From Haemonchus contortus (lineage: Eukaryota; Nematoda; Chromadorea; Rhabditida; Trichostrongylidae): a DNA stretch of 64,000 nt. The stretch spans positions 26,157,432 to 26,221,431 of the forward strand of contig LS997566.1 of assembly GCA_000469685.2 (NCBI GenBank), read 5' to 3'. Position 1 is the stretch's first letter; every line of letters starts with the position of its first letter. A program made the position numbers and the translations under genes. The notes under the pieces were generated by a model, which saw only the letters and a program-made list of their open reading frames with translations, searched no databases and was not told where the DNA came from. Of the stretch, positions 24,589 to 36,000 are shown one piece after another.

Positions 24589-26527
24589 CCAATCGGTTCG
24601 CCCGGGCTCCGTCGGGCTTCCCTACTTCTTTGGCAAAGTTGCAGTAATCGGTTAACCAATCATAAATCATTTGACACAACAGAAATCGAGAGCTTCCCTA
24701 ATTCTTTGATAAAGTAGTAGTAAGTCTAACTCTTCACTCCTTTCTTGAAACAAATAACAGTTTCCTGAACACGAAATTTGACACAGGACTAACAGGGCAG
24801 TGCAAATGGTATTCAGTTGAAGTCGATGCTTACACCTTTGATTGGAAGTCTCGAACTCCTGCTCTCTTTCTTAAAAATAAATACCCATCAAAAATCCAAC
24901 TGTCAGACAATCAAAGATGAAGCTATGGAGATGTTCTGAATGATGATAGCACCGTCATCAGATATTAGGTGTGTGCATTAATTTCCGCCGTTTTTCGCGT
25001 GCAAAAGCATACTTATTACAAAATTAAAACTAAATGTGTATTCACCAATGTATTGCCCATCGTTAGCTACAACTTCTTGCCATCTTTCTGGTATCTTGTT
25101 GACTCCGGGTCTAAAAAAGCTTTCATCTTTTGAGGCAGTCCTGTTACCCACCCATTTTCGCACTTCTTCGGTATTCCGGAAGCGTATATCTGCCAAACTG
25201 ACTGCAAATTTTTTATAAGGACATCTTTCGCAACATGGGGTCTGGCATGTTCGTGAAGGAACGGCACCTCACGATATTTTCTTGCGATGATGTGAGCTTT
25301 TAGGTGAGAGCATCCTACAAACAGTCAAGTTGGTCTTCGTAGCGGTCAGCAGTAACAGATTCATTCGGGCTCAGCAGCTTATAGTTCAAAACACCCTTTT
25401 AATCCCACCACCAAATGCACGCACAGCATTACTTTTTGCTTTCCGCTTTCCTTGCAGACTCTCGAGTAAAGGGAAACCATCTCAGGAGGTTTATTTAGAT
25501 GGAGCTTGTCCTCTATAAGTAACAAAAAGCTTTGGGTGGGCTTTAATGCCAGTTTTCTTAAAATCAAACAGCAGGGGAAGGGCCCCGCGGGGAGACGGTT
25601 TATCATGTTTCATGACGAATCAGTCTGGGAGCAACGGGATTTTGAGGAAAAACTGATCTGTCTGGCCTTAAGTAGGTAGGTAATACCCTATCGTACAGAA
25701 TATGACAGGATTCACAGGTGAGCCTCTATTATGGTTCGCGCAAAGACCCTTTGAAGAGGCGGCGGAAATTAATGCACACACCTAATATGTGAGAAACGAG
25801 CAAAGTTCTAATTTGCTTACCGTATTGCCCTAATGGGTCCCTATCGCTGCACATACCACTCACTTTTATCACCCTGCTCTGCCATCCCGTCGAATGGAAC
25901 ATAGTGAACGGTCAAAGTAGATACCGAAGATGTTAGGATTTCGATCGGTAGGTGACACTCTTAGGTCCTTTATCTTCTCTTATCAGTTATCATCAGTTCC
26001 TGTCACCGAATACCTACGATCCCGTCATATCCTGCATCACCTATTAGAATGCTGAGGTTCCACTGGTAATACGAAAAGTGTGATCCTACCAACTTTGAAC
26101 GCTCTAGGTCCACGTAAACAGGAGTTATGGATTTGTTGCCCAAAATTACTATCGCGTACGCCCCGCTCCCCATGCATGGAGTCCGGTCCTGCCACCCACC
26201 TTAAGTGTTCCCATGCCGCCCCCTGTACCCCTACCAATTTTGAACGCCTTGGGTCCACTGGAGCAGAAGTTATGAATTTGCGACATAAAATTTCTATCGT
26301 GCACGACCTGCTCCCTGTGGGTGGAGTCAGGTTATACCACCTGTCATAAGTGTTCCCATGCTGCCCCTCTTACTCCTACCAAATTTGAACGCTCTAGGTC
26401 CACGGGGACAGGAGCTATGAATTTCCGGTCAGACACACACACCGACACACACACACACACAAACAAACACACACACAAACACACCGACACACCAACAGAC
26501 ACACTCAGCGAATTATATAAAGTAGGA
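24589..26527 (-). mobile_element. Helitron-like element split by a mariner
   Basis: On the minus strand it starts TCCTACTTTATATAATTCGC at 26527 after A, passes the CA/GT tract, three 145-bp units (26090-26420 region), family interior, and ends in a GC hairpin and CCGATTGG followed by T (24589). The terminal CTGG has become TTGG. The interior is interrupted at a TA by the mariner at 24966-25785; with that removed, interior sequence continues as in other copies. Confidence 0.65.
24966..25785 (-). mobile_element. Mariner relic inserted in a Helitron-like element
   Basis: The ends are inverted repeats TTAGGTGTGTGCATTAATTT / inverse, each next to TA. At 820 bp it is shorter than the ~1.25 kb norm, so it is internally deleted. 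Minus-strand pieces resemble a mariner core (FLHEHARPHVAKDVLIKNLQ, then EVVANDGQYIG near the end where mariners have a similar block). The HDNARPHV box reads HEHARPHV, so a catalytic Asp is lost. Frames are broken. Confidence 0.75.
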
Positions 26528-27470
26528 TCCTACTTATATAATCGGCTAAGTGTGTCCGTTGGCGTGTTTGTGTGTGTGTCAGTATGTGTGTGTTTGTCTG
26601 ACCGGAAATTCATAACTCCTGTCCCACTGAGCTTAGAACATTCAAATTTGGAAGAGAGATGGGCGGCACGATGGGAACAGCGATGGTATGTGATAGGAAG
26701 TGACAACAATCATTAGAAACAGATAAGGAGCCTTAAAAGGCAAAAGCCACAGGGTCCGTAACTCCGTTCGTATTAGCGGCGAAGCCTTGGCACCTTGACA
26801 AGTGGTGTAGGGTGCGAAGGGGCCGTTAGCGATTGGTGACAGGGAATGATAACAAGTGATAGGGACTGATAAGAAGCCATAGAAGGCGAGGGCCTGTAGG
26901 TCTGTGACGCGCTTCCTGTTATTAGTGGAGTCTTGGTATTTCAATAGATGATTTAAGATGTGACAGAATTGTAGGTACTCGGTGACGGGATCGAGAGCGG
27001 TTGGTGCCAGGCCAGCAGCTGATAAAACTGATAAAGGCTAATGAAAATCCTCGAAAGCGTAGAGCCACTATAATAATGGCATTAATAGTGGAGCCTTGAC
27101 AGTTTGGCATGTATGTGGAGTATGTCAGGATCGTAGACGAACAATAATAGGAACTGATAACAGCCGATAGTGACTGATAAGAGCACTTTCCAATTGTATT
27201 CAACTCCTGTGGTACTTGCGATGTATTTATGATTGCGACTATTACATAGATTAGGACCGCTCCCAGTAAGGTTGTGACTCGGTGGAAGATCAAGGGTACT
27301 TTATATTTTGATATCATTTACGACAAAGCTCATTCGACCGCCAATAATTTGGGATTCTCAACTAATGATGTACCCGTGGAGGAAAGAAGGTCCAGTGATA
27401 ACGAAACCTTATAATGGTGTTATTATCACTTGAGAACATTCGTGAGCACTACTCAATTCTTTGGTTGCCT
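26528..27470 (+). mobile_element. Helitron-like element, 5' end at 26528 (plus)
   Basis: Starts TCCTACTTATATAATCGGCT immediately next to the 5' tip of the minus-strand copy, preceded by A. It carries the GT tract and one 145-bp unit, then interior aligned in inverse orientation with 550-1300. It fades at about 27470 without a 3' hairpin. Confidence 0.55.
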
Positions 27471-28555
27471 ATCAGTTAAACCTTCAATGGTTCATAATTT
27501 TCAAGATGAAGAGCAACCGATTGACACATTCAATCGTAGGTGTGAGCGTGAGCATGTGGTGCACGCATTGGGTTGCGTAGCCCAACTGGTCATAAATAAT
27601 CATTAGCATCCACTAGTTTTTTGAAACAAATAATATTTACTGTACACGAACTTTGACACAGCACTGACAGGAAATTGCAAATGGCATTCAGTGAAAGTCG
27701 GTGCTTAGCCTCCGATTGGAAATGTCGATTTTCTGCTCTCATTCAAAAAAAAGTACCCATCAAAAATTCAATTGTTAGACAACCAAATATGGTGCTGTGG
27801 AGATATTCTGAGTGAATGGACCTCCTTCTTTACGGAGCTATCATTGGTTGAGAAACCCAGAATTACTGGCGGTCGATTGAGTTCTGTCGCAAATGACATC
27901 AAGCAAAGAGGATCCTTCATTGAATCACGAACCTTGCTGGGTAGCGGTCGTATTCTGATAGCAAGAAACTGACGGAAGCCTCATCGCTTATCGTAGTGAA
28001 TGGGCCCCTACGCTGCACTTACCACTCACTTTTGTCACTCGATTCTACCACCCCCTGTCCTATCGAATGAAACATACTAAACATTCAAAGCTACATCGTG
28101 AATACCGAAGACGTTAGGATTCCGATCGGAAGGTCCCTTATTACTCCTAAGCCCTTTATCAACTCATATCAGTTATGATCACCGAGTACCTGCGATCCCG
28201 TCATATCCTACACCACTTACTAGAATGCTGAGGTTCCACAGTCAATACGTAATGTGCAATCCTATCACATTTCAACGCTCTAGGTCCACGTGAACGGGAG
28301 TAATGAATTTGTCTCCCAAAATTTCTAATGCACACGCCTCGCCCCCTGAGCGGAGTTCGGTATTGCCACCCACCATAAGTGTTTCCATTCTGCCTCCTGT
28401 ACTCCTAGTAAGTTTAAACGCTCCAGATCCATGAGGACATGAGTTATGAATTTTCACTTAAACACACACACCGACACACACACACACCCACACACACCCA
28501 CATACACACACACACACACACACACTCCGACAAACCAACCGACACACTTAATCTC
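27471..28555 (-). mobile_element. Helitron-like element, minus, divergent 5' end
   Basis: Interior blocks at 27620-28200 align in inverse orientation with 1985-2470, and degenerate 145-bp units lie at 28250-28450. A CA-rich tract leads to a 5' end near 28555 that reads differently from the main subfamily (AAATAAGAGATTAAGTGTGT on the minus strand). No 3' hairpin was found. Confidence 0.45.
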
Positions 28556-28990
28556 TTATTTATGAAGCAGAAACCTAGTGTGTCTTATGTCTATGTGTTG
28601 GTTTGTCGGTCTGTCCGGCCGCAAAACTTATGATTACGATAAAGGGATTGATATGGAAGACTTAGATCTCACATTTCCCTCTTATATGCAACGCAGAAAC
28701 TTGGTGGTGGGTAGCTTAATGAAGTGAAACGAGTGCTGTGGACTGTGGTGAGCATTGAGCGGAGCGAATGCTTTGATACTGCGACTTCGATCGATACTGG
28801 CATAGTACTATGTTTGCCTATACAGAATTTGGGATTTGGTCACCTCATTCATGCTTCTTCTTCAATCTCTACCCATCTCATTTCAGTACGACAACACGCG
28901 AAGGAGGTTCTTTTTCTTCTAAGGCGAAGCCGAAGCGATTGTTTAATCTGCCACTTTCTTTTGAATTCATTTAGCACAGCGTAGGCGGCA
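28556..28990 (+). mobile_element. Second-subfamily Helitron-like 5' part
   Basis: ATGAAGCAGAAACCTAGTGT followed by GTTTGTCGGTCTGTC and GGTGGGTAGCTTAATGAAGT matches 31538-31790 in order and orientation. The copy is truncated at about 28990. Confidence 0.45.
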
Positions 28991-29515
28991 CTGCATATTG
29001 AGTTCCATTGGCCTCTTTTCTTTGTTATCTATTGCTTTCAATTGTTGATCATGCCACTATCAAGAGTCCATAACCCATCCTGCCGATTTACGTAACTTGG
29101 TCGTCGGATTGGTTCTGCTGAAAGTGATACTGTAAGATACAGGGGGTTACTGTAAGAGCCGAGTGCCCGTACTGAATACTCGTTTCTGTTTATTTGTGGT
29201 AATCTATTAGCAAGGAATGAACCAAGTCATGTTTTCTTCACATGTTACTGAAATCAACCAGTGATTAATCTTCTCCTCTGAACAACATTGCTGAACTTTG
29301 GCCTCATTGGAGAGGTGTAGATAGGAAGGAAGTAAGTATATAGGATAGGGATATAGGTTAAGGATAAGTGAGTGATGAGAAGATAGTTCCGTTCGTGCAC
29401 TATTTTCTTTCTTCATTTAACCGAATATTCGCGCAATGGACAATGGAGCTTTCCCAAGCATGTCACTGCCAAGTCAAAGAGAATGGGATCAGTTTCTGCT
29501 TAAGGTGAACAATAG
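28991..29515. other. Unassigned interval
   Basis: A minus-strand frame at 29207-29416 (NEAKVQQCCSEEKINHWLIS) could be an exon but has no matching splice sites. It lies on the same strand as the exon pair to its right. Confidence 0.2.
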
Positions 29516-29900
29516 CTATATGATTGCAGACCCATTTTTCAACAACATCACCTTCACGAGAAAGTCCCCTAGGTTTTTGTCAGCTCCAAAGTTCCGTAAA
29601 ACAAAAACAAGCTTTGCATATGTCTCATCTGCGAGTTGAATTTGAACGGCAGTTTCGATGTGAGGATGTGCATGTAAAGAATTTCTTATAATCAAAAATT
29701 CGCGTAACTATACATATTTACTGAAAACAGAAGTTTATTTGTACATATGCCCTCTGCATCTTATGATTTTATCAAATTGCTGCTTATATTGGTTCCTTTT
29801 ACTGCAAAAATTTCTTTTTCTTCGACGGACAGAACACCAAACTCGGTGCTAATGAGAAAAAGAATACTGCGCGAGATAGACGTTGCGACTATCGAGCGAG
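29516..29900 (-). CDS. Candidate 3' exons of a host gene, unrecognised
   Basis: Two minus-strand exons fit in phase. The first is open from about 29900 (RSIVATSISRSILFLISTEF, LSVEEKEIFA) to a GCA/GTAAAAGG donor at 29803. The second begins after GTATAG at 29707 and reads LREFLIIRNSLHAHPHIETA, ADETYAKLVFVLRNFGADK and LGDFLVKVML to TAG at 29516. The join preserves phase 0. A stronger TTTTCAG lies 13 nt upstream of the chosen acceptor but would bring in an early stop. No family was recognised. It may be the 3' end of the gene at 32303-33176. Confidence 0.45.
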
Positions 29901-30055
29901 CATTTTTAAGGGCAACATATCAAGTGCTGATTGCCGTTAAAATTGCAAAAGAGTTGAAATAAGTTGTATCGGAGAGTTCGTTTTACAGACATGTACTCAA
30001 CAAGTGAATGAATTCTCAATGGAACATTTTCCTGGAAGGTGAAATTACGTTTTAA

Positions 30056-30837
30056 ATGATGTTAATAATAATTTCTTCGAAAAAAAATGATCCACCTCGA
30101 ATAAAAAGACGAATGGAAGATGATGAGCAGAGAGATGCGCGTTTGGACGACAAAGCAGATAGAGCTCCGGCAAGGAGAGTAGCGGAGAATGATGAGCAGA
30201 GAGAGGCGGTTAGCAGATAGTGCAGAAAGAGTACGGATCAGAAGACAATTCGAAGATGATGAGCAGAGAGAAATGCATTCGGCAGGCAGTGCTGAAAGAG
30301 TTCGGGCCCGAAGACTGCACGAGAATAATGAGAGAGAAACGCGTTCAGCCCAAGATGCCGAGAGAGCTCGAATCAAAAATCAGCTGGAAGGTGATGAGCA
30401 GAGAGAAGCGCGTTTGGCAGACAGTGCTGAAAGAGCTCGGGCTAGAAGACAGCAGGACGATAGTGAGCAGAGAGAATTGCGATTAGCCCAAAATGCCGAG
30501 AGAGCTCAGGTCAGAAGATGTTTAGAGGTTGAGTTGCAAAAAGATGCTTGGTTGGCTCGAGAATTAAAAAGATCCAGGACCCGAAGGCAACAAGAAGGTG
30601 AACAATTTTGAGAGGTAGGCCGAGCAGAAGATGCTATGAGAGCACGCTTACGAAGAAGATGAGGAGGCACGACAACAGCGCAATGTCGCTTCAGCAAAAA
30701 GGGAGCGAATTTGGAGAAGTCGCATGACGTCAGCAGTATTCAGCAAAGGCGCAAAGGAGCAGAGCGATTTCGTACTCGTGGAAAAGCATCTCAGTTTAAA
30801 CAAGAAGATTAGCCAGGAACAATTTGCAGCGGTATGA
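30056..30837 (+). pseudogene. STPR-repeat reading frame (23-residue repeats), frameshifted
   Basis: From an ATG at 30056 the plus strand encodes about seven 23-residue repeats of the form ...DDEQRE-R-A-SAERARARRQ.... This is the STPR (score-and-three peptide repeat) DNA-binding pattern first described in silkworm FMBP-1. The first two repeats are in one frame. A small deletion near 30205 (REA to RLADS) shifts to the frame that runs to TGA at 30609. A basic tail (ARQQRNVASAKRERIWRS) continues in another frame to TGA at 30835. Repeat-level similarity is also visible in the DNA (69-bp period). STPR blocks precede the replicase in some Helitrons and also occur in host proteins. No replicase or helicase is present here. 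Confidence 0.7.
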
Positions 30838-31117
30838 GCATTACGAAGGACTGATGAATGTCACATGTACTGTACTTCTGCTATTTCCGTTGGCAAGGTA
30901 AGGAAAGGAAATCCATCTCTCCGCGGATGTGAAGCAATTTCGACCGTCTCACAAAGTCTGGCGCTGTTGAGTGGGTCAGACTTTTTGTAATGTATGAGCT
31001 CAAGTCACAAAGATTCTTATTCATAAAAAGTGTCAGTCATTATTAGAATGGAACGGTTTCATTTTATATTCATCAAAAGGGAATCCCAGATTGTTTGTAC
31101 CAATCTTTGTCCCTATT

Positions 31118-31163
31118 ACATAAGAAGGAGGAGAGCCCGGCGTTAGCTGGGCGATCCGACTGG
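31118..31163 (+). mobile_element. Helitron-like 3' terminus
   Basis: AAGAAGGAGGAGAGCCCGGC starts the terminal block. The hairpin GCCCGGCGTTAGCTGGGC and GATCCGACTGG end at 31163, followed by T. It lies about 330 bp downstream of the STPR frame on the same strand. The matching 5' end was not found. A short (TA)n run follows at 31170-31186. Confidence 0.7.
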
Positions 31164-31537
31164 TGAATTATATATATATATATATGTAGTAGGATTTTTC
31201 AATGAAACGAGGCAACGTCTCAGAACAATCTCTTCAGTGAGGGAGAGAAGTTGTGAATCCAAAAATGAAAACGAGGACGGGAAACGCAGCCAATATAGTT
31301 GTTAGCTTAGGCGGAGATTCAAGAATTGCTCTAATCTGAACGCCTCACACGACTGCGGTTGACGACCGCGGAAGCGGCGTGGTATCGAAGGGGAAAGCGC
31401 AATGTCTCGAGTATACTAGTTATTAAATATGGCCAGCTTCGCCCAACCCTCCTTATCTGGTCATTTCTTACAACATGTATAATAGATAGCTACATGCACT
31501 ATGAATTTTTTTATTTGCACATCTCTTATCTCTTATT

Positions 31538-32088
31538 TATAAAGCAGTAATTTGGTGTGTCAGTTTGTCGGTGTGTCGGTTTGTCTGTCTGTTCGTCCGT
31601 AAAACTATGATTACGATAAGTGTAGTGATATGGGAAACGTAGCTCAATCCTACATTTCCTTTTTATATATAAAGCAGTAACTTGGTGGGTAGCTTAAGGG
31701 AGTAGAGTAAGTACTGAGAAGTGAAGTGAGAAATGTGGAGTGGAGTGGTTACTTCGAAGCGGTGATTTCGATGTGGGTTGGCATCGTGCTATGCATGTCT
31801 ATACAAGAACGTAGGTCAATTGAATATTCAATTCGTACCCCATCCTAGCTTTTTGCGCGGGGTGATCAACCCAACCTCAGGCGCTACTTCCCTCCTCAGG
31901 ATTAAGAAAAACTATATTCCTGCCCAGAAACCTCTGAGCACAGGTAAGGTCGGCTACCACTCCTCTGCACTCAAGCCCTCAGTGTTGAATAAAAGTGATG
32001 CCCCCCCCCCTTCCCTAACTACATTTTCTAATTACTTTGTAAAGGAAGGCATGAGGCCCGGTGTTAGCCAGCTGCGCGACCCGAATGG
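31538..32088 (+). mobile_element. Helitron-like element, second subfamily
   Basis: Begins near TTTATAAAGCAGTAATTTGG, passes GTGTGTCAGTTTGTCGGTGT and the GGTGGGTAGCTTAAGG block shared with 28556-28990. It ends with a worn hairpin (GCCCGGTGTTAGCCAGCTGC), then CCCGAATGG before T. The terminal C-T is now A-T. The 106-codon frame inside it is not supported as a gene. Confidence 0.5.
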
Positions 32089-32302
32089 TTATAAATAAAG
32101 CAGCATCCAATATTCTATCGTCTTTATTGCAGCAAAAGTATGTGATACGAGACGGGAACTTGCATTTCGAAACCCTTATTCAGTAGACAAAAAAGACGTA
32201 TCCTGCCTAGCAAGATAAGCTATTTCCCTCGGGAAAACTAGAGTGTGAGAGTACTTATGTCCGTTGCCTTTGGTCTTCAGGAGGCCAAACGGTGAAACCT
32301 AC

Positions 32303-33176
32303 CTTTCTCACAATCTCTTCTCTCCTTATGGTCAAAGTGAGATCTCTCAGCGCTCGACAGAAGAATACTGCATGACCAAGGGATGGTGGAAGCTCGTGCA
32401 GTTCGCTGACTAGTTGATAGCCAGATTCAAACGGATGGATTGTGTTGAGTTCTCTAAATGTTCATTCATGCGGGGCGAAAATATAGCGTAGTTTTGTTCT
32501 TCTGCAAAAACACTAAAAAACAGGGGAACGTGTTATGTGACCAACAATCGGAGTCGGTGATCGCAGCATTTCTCCTTACCAACAGAGTTGGCATAAATTA
32601 TCCGATCTTTTAGGAACGGAGTTATCATCGAGCCGGATGGATCGCCAAACCCTCGAAGTTCCTGCCCTTTTTGTCCTTTGCTCTTCCAAAAGAGATATAC
32701 AGCACATGATATTACGGTTCGTGTGTAAAAAACCATAGAAATGCTGACGAACTCTATATGGTTTTTTCCAACAGTGATTCGCTTGTTAATATTATTCAAC
32801 TTCAGTCGTTCATCAATCCATTCTTTATTTTCTTCGATAAACTCCTGAGAAACAGATAGATATGTGTAGTATGCTTAGTCCTTCCCTGCGAAAGTGAAAT
32901 GCATCACAAACAAACCTTAACAACTTTTGACGCGCCTCCGAAACGAATCAAATTTTCTACGAAAAGGAGACGATGTTCTACTGACTTCACAATGTCCGAT
33001 GCCATTTCAGCAACCATTTGTGGCCAAATTTTTATATTTCTCAACTGAAATGAAGTTCAACCTGAATCATGCAGCCACAATGTTCAGACTTCACTTTTTA
33101 ATTCAAATTTTCACGCAGCACCACACATAACTTTTCGTACCAGATGAAGAAGCATTTCACCACAAATTTCAAACAT
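32303..33176 (-). CDS. Candidate host gene, four exons, unrecognised
   Basis: Minus-strand exons at 33141-33176 (ATG-containing, MFEICGEMLLHL), 32916-33044 (NIKIWPQMVAEMASDIVKS, HRLLFVENLIRF), 32580-32844 (IEENKEWIDERLKL, FVSISMVFYTRTVISCAVYL, FLKDRIIYANSV) and 32303-32451 (NTIHPFESGYQLVSELHELP, GHAVFFCRALRDLTLTIRRE) join with consistent phases. Acceptors are ATTTCAG, TTTCTCAG and TTTAGAG; donors are CTG/GTACG, AAG/GTTTG, TTG/GTAAGG and AAG/GTAGG. About 193 residues result, with one possible membrane segment. The 5' start and 3' continuation are uncertain; the last donor implies more exons to the left, perhaps at 29516-29900. No family was recognised. Confidence 0.55.
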
Positions 33177-33992
33177 GATCAGTACAACTTAGCCTTCCCA
33201 AATGTTTTGGAGCTAGCGGGCGCAGAGGTCATTGTTTTAATGTTTTGATGGCAAACTTCTATCACTAGGCATTCCTTTCATAAGTTTCCTGCCCCTGCTA
33301 AACCGTACCTTTTCATCAGCTTCAAGCGTCCTTATGTTGTGCTACTCATTCATTACCTCGTCGGCTATAGTGGTACAGAATTTTTTAACAATTTTTTGCA
33401 CAAGTTTCCTCCTTTTTCTTTGCCTTTGTGCTCGGCGGGATCCGCTTTGCTGTTGTAATGACCTCACTTCTCCCTATCGAAAGCTTGGTCGGGATGAAGT
33501 TCAAGTAATTCTAAGTACTGCTGCAAGGTGTCAAGAGAACGCTGCCTTGGTCATACTTCAGGCTGGTTTGTGAGGACATTGAGGTAGAGGTCAACTCACA
33601 GACACACTCTTTTTGGCAGCGCGTAAGATATTACGGTGCCACGGAAGACGAGATTTGCGCATTTTCTCAGCAGTAGGGGATTTCTGAAGCGCTCTATTAT
33701 TGTATCGTCACGAATAGGATCCGTGACCCCGGCATTTCCCAATCCAATCCCCAAGGGGTGTTTTAAATTTCCAGATAAGAGGCCAGCACTATGCTGCGTA
33801 AATTGCGACTCCCCATATCACGTTCCTGCAGATCACTATTTGAGGCGTCCCTTTATTTTTTTTGTCGCAAAAACGTCAGAAATTGGGCGCCACTGAGACC
33901 AGGCCGCATTGACACATTCACATGTGCATTACCTTCGTAGCCAAGATTAACGTCAGACGCTATTGTCGATCCAAAGTACCGGAGGATAAATA
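33177..33992. other. Unassigned interval
   Basis: No recognised element or exon. A minus-strand stretch near 33470-33560 reads as short charged peptide without splice support. It lies immediately left of a mariner. Confidence 0.25.
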
Positions 33993-35246
33993 TTAGGTTG
34001 AGTAAAAAGTTTTGATCGGAATTTTCATCCTTCTCTTGTTTCTTTCGTAGGACCACTTGGAAGGATTTCGTAATAGGTTATGGTAGATGGTTCCCGGACC
34101 TGCACTGTGGGGGCATATATAAGCATGTCCTTGCAAATTTTTTGCAATAACGACCCCTGTCAACCGAAGCTGTCTGAGAGCTATCATCTTTTACGAATTC
34201 CTGCAAGGCCAAAATCCATCGTCGGCTGTCGCAAATATCTGTTGTGCATTCAGAGGAGACATCGTGTCCCAACCCACGGTACATCGTTGGTATCCACAAA
34301 TTCGTTCGGGCAATATTTTGTTCGAAGGTCAACGTCGTACTGGACGTCCTCCTGCCTTGAATGACGGAACTTTGCGCACTGCTCTGATGGAGAAGCCAAA
34401 TGCTACTACTCGCGATTTGTCGACGGCACTAGGGTGCAGCCAGAAGACTATCGTCAACCATCTCCATGGCTCCGGCTACGGAGATATACTCTCAAGATGG
34501 GTGCCCCACGGTTTGAGCGACTCGGACAAAGCATCACGGGTCAGTGAGTGACCGTCTTTGCTTCTTCGTCAACATAGGAGAGACTTTCTCAGGGAGATCA
34601 TTACTGGAGACGAGAGCTGGGTCCTTCATGTGAACTATAAGCGACATCGCCAATGGATGCCCAATGAGGAACCTCCTCCAAGACAGCCGAGAAATGGACA
34701 ACATCAGAGGAAGGTTTCGCTATGTTGTTGGTGGGATTCTCAAGTCATGCTCTATTTCGAATTACTGCCTGAGAGTACCACCGTAACCGCCGAGATTCAC
34801 GCTCCTCAGCTACAAAGTGTGGCCGACGTCATTTGAAGGAAGCGTCCGCAGCGAAGAAATGTTTGTCGTCTTCATGACAACGCTCGACCGCATGTTGAGA
34901 AATTGTTTCGTCAGAAAATTGCCGAACTTGGGTGGGAAGTGCTGCCCCATCCTCTTTATTCGCCAGATCTTGCTCCGTCCAATTACCATATTTTTCTTGC
35001 TTCAAAGCATCATCTTCGTAACAGGAAATTTGATGATCGCTCGGAACTCGAAACTGAGATTTCCAGCTTTTTCGAACCGCGGCCGCCACATTTCTGGGCT
35101 TCAGAAATCGAAAAACTGGTGGATCGCTGGACATATGTTGTGGGCCACTCTGGAGACTATATTACTAATTGAGATCCTCTTTTAATGAAAATAAAACTTT
35201 TTGAAATAAAGATGAAAAACCGATCAAAACTTTTTACTCAACCTAA
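33993..35246 (+). mobile_element. Nearly intact mariner element
   Basis: The ends are TTAGGTTGAGTAAAAAGTTT / inverse, with a TA on both sides (33991-33992 and 35247-35248). At 1,254 bp it is the usual mariner size. The transposase reads along the plus strand in one frame with only two stops. It is the best-preserved transposon in the window. Confidence 0.9.
34141..35172 (+). pseudogene. Mariner transposase with two premature stops
   Basis: One reading frame runs from about 34141 to TGA at 35170. The N-terminal helix-turn-helix reads IIFYEFLQGQNPSSAV and VHRWYPQIRSGN; a second follows (ATTRDLSTALGCSQKTIVNH). Catalytic blocks are ITGDESWVLHVNYKR, LHDNARPHVEKLF and HPLYSPDLAPSNYHIF. In DD34D mariners the last box ends in Asp (PSDYH); here it is Asn. 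TGA codons at 34549 and 34834 interrupt the frame. A functional enzyme would cut and paste its own DNA at TA sites in the nucleus. Confidence 0.88.
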
Positions 35247-36000
35247 TATATACCGAAATTCACTGCAGTCAATCTTAGTAGCGCTTTTACATTGGGCTCT
35301 GGTGTCATGTACGCAGTCTTGTTGACTTTCAGCCGGAGTCCAAACAATACCAGACCGTCGGACCGAACTTGCGTCTGTTGCTTTTCTTTTCTTCGTAAGC
35401 CAGCATTATGTCCAAAGGAGCCATCGAATTTTTAACGACTTCAGTCCCATCAAATAGCTATTCTTGCCTCGATAATACATAATATACTAATCTGAAAAAC
35501 TATTCCCCACTATTTCATTCTTACTCCATTCTTTCATATGCTTGTTTCCTTCAATAAATGCTGGCCTCTCTTTTTTCTTACCACAACCACCCAGCATTCC
35601 TGGTTTCGTCTCCATTTTCTTCCTTTTGTCTCCTATAGAAAAATCGTAGTCACCTTTCCCTCGTTTGACAATATCTTACTTCTAAGCTTACACTCCCTTC
35701 TTTTTGCTGATACTCTTTTCCTAACTTAAGAATTTTGTATCAGTGATATACTTTGTGAGCCAGTGACACCATTTCGTGAGAGCCTTGAATGCAGTAGTTC
35801 CATGTCAAATAGTTCTCAACATAAAAACTCCCTACAATGGCTTTATTTGGAATTTCACCTGCTCTTTGGCGTATGATTTGCGGTGAGTGGCATGAAGTGG
35901 TGCAATACATAAATCGGTAGCTGTCACGGGCTTCCCTTTACCAAAAGATCGCACGCCATTCCGTCGTCGTTCCATTTCATTGCGCATTATAAATGCTATA
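35247..36000. other. Unassigned; 3' UTR of the next gene at 35842-36000
   Basis: An inverse AATAAA (TTTATT at 35842-35847) lies about 155 nt downstream of the stop codon of the minus-strand gene at 36001 and is its likely poly(A) signal. The 67-codon frame 35832-36035 overlaps that UTR and terminal exon in another frame and has only a weak start. The rest holds nothing recognised. Confidence 0.35.

Noticed and set aside
29436..29962. Two plus-strand ATG ORFs, one with a hydrophobic start
   Set aside because: They overlie minus-strand exons that have splice edges and better protein character.
32927..33130. 67-codon plus-strand ORF
   Set aside because: Shadow of the in-phase minus-strand exon at 32916-33044.
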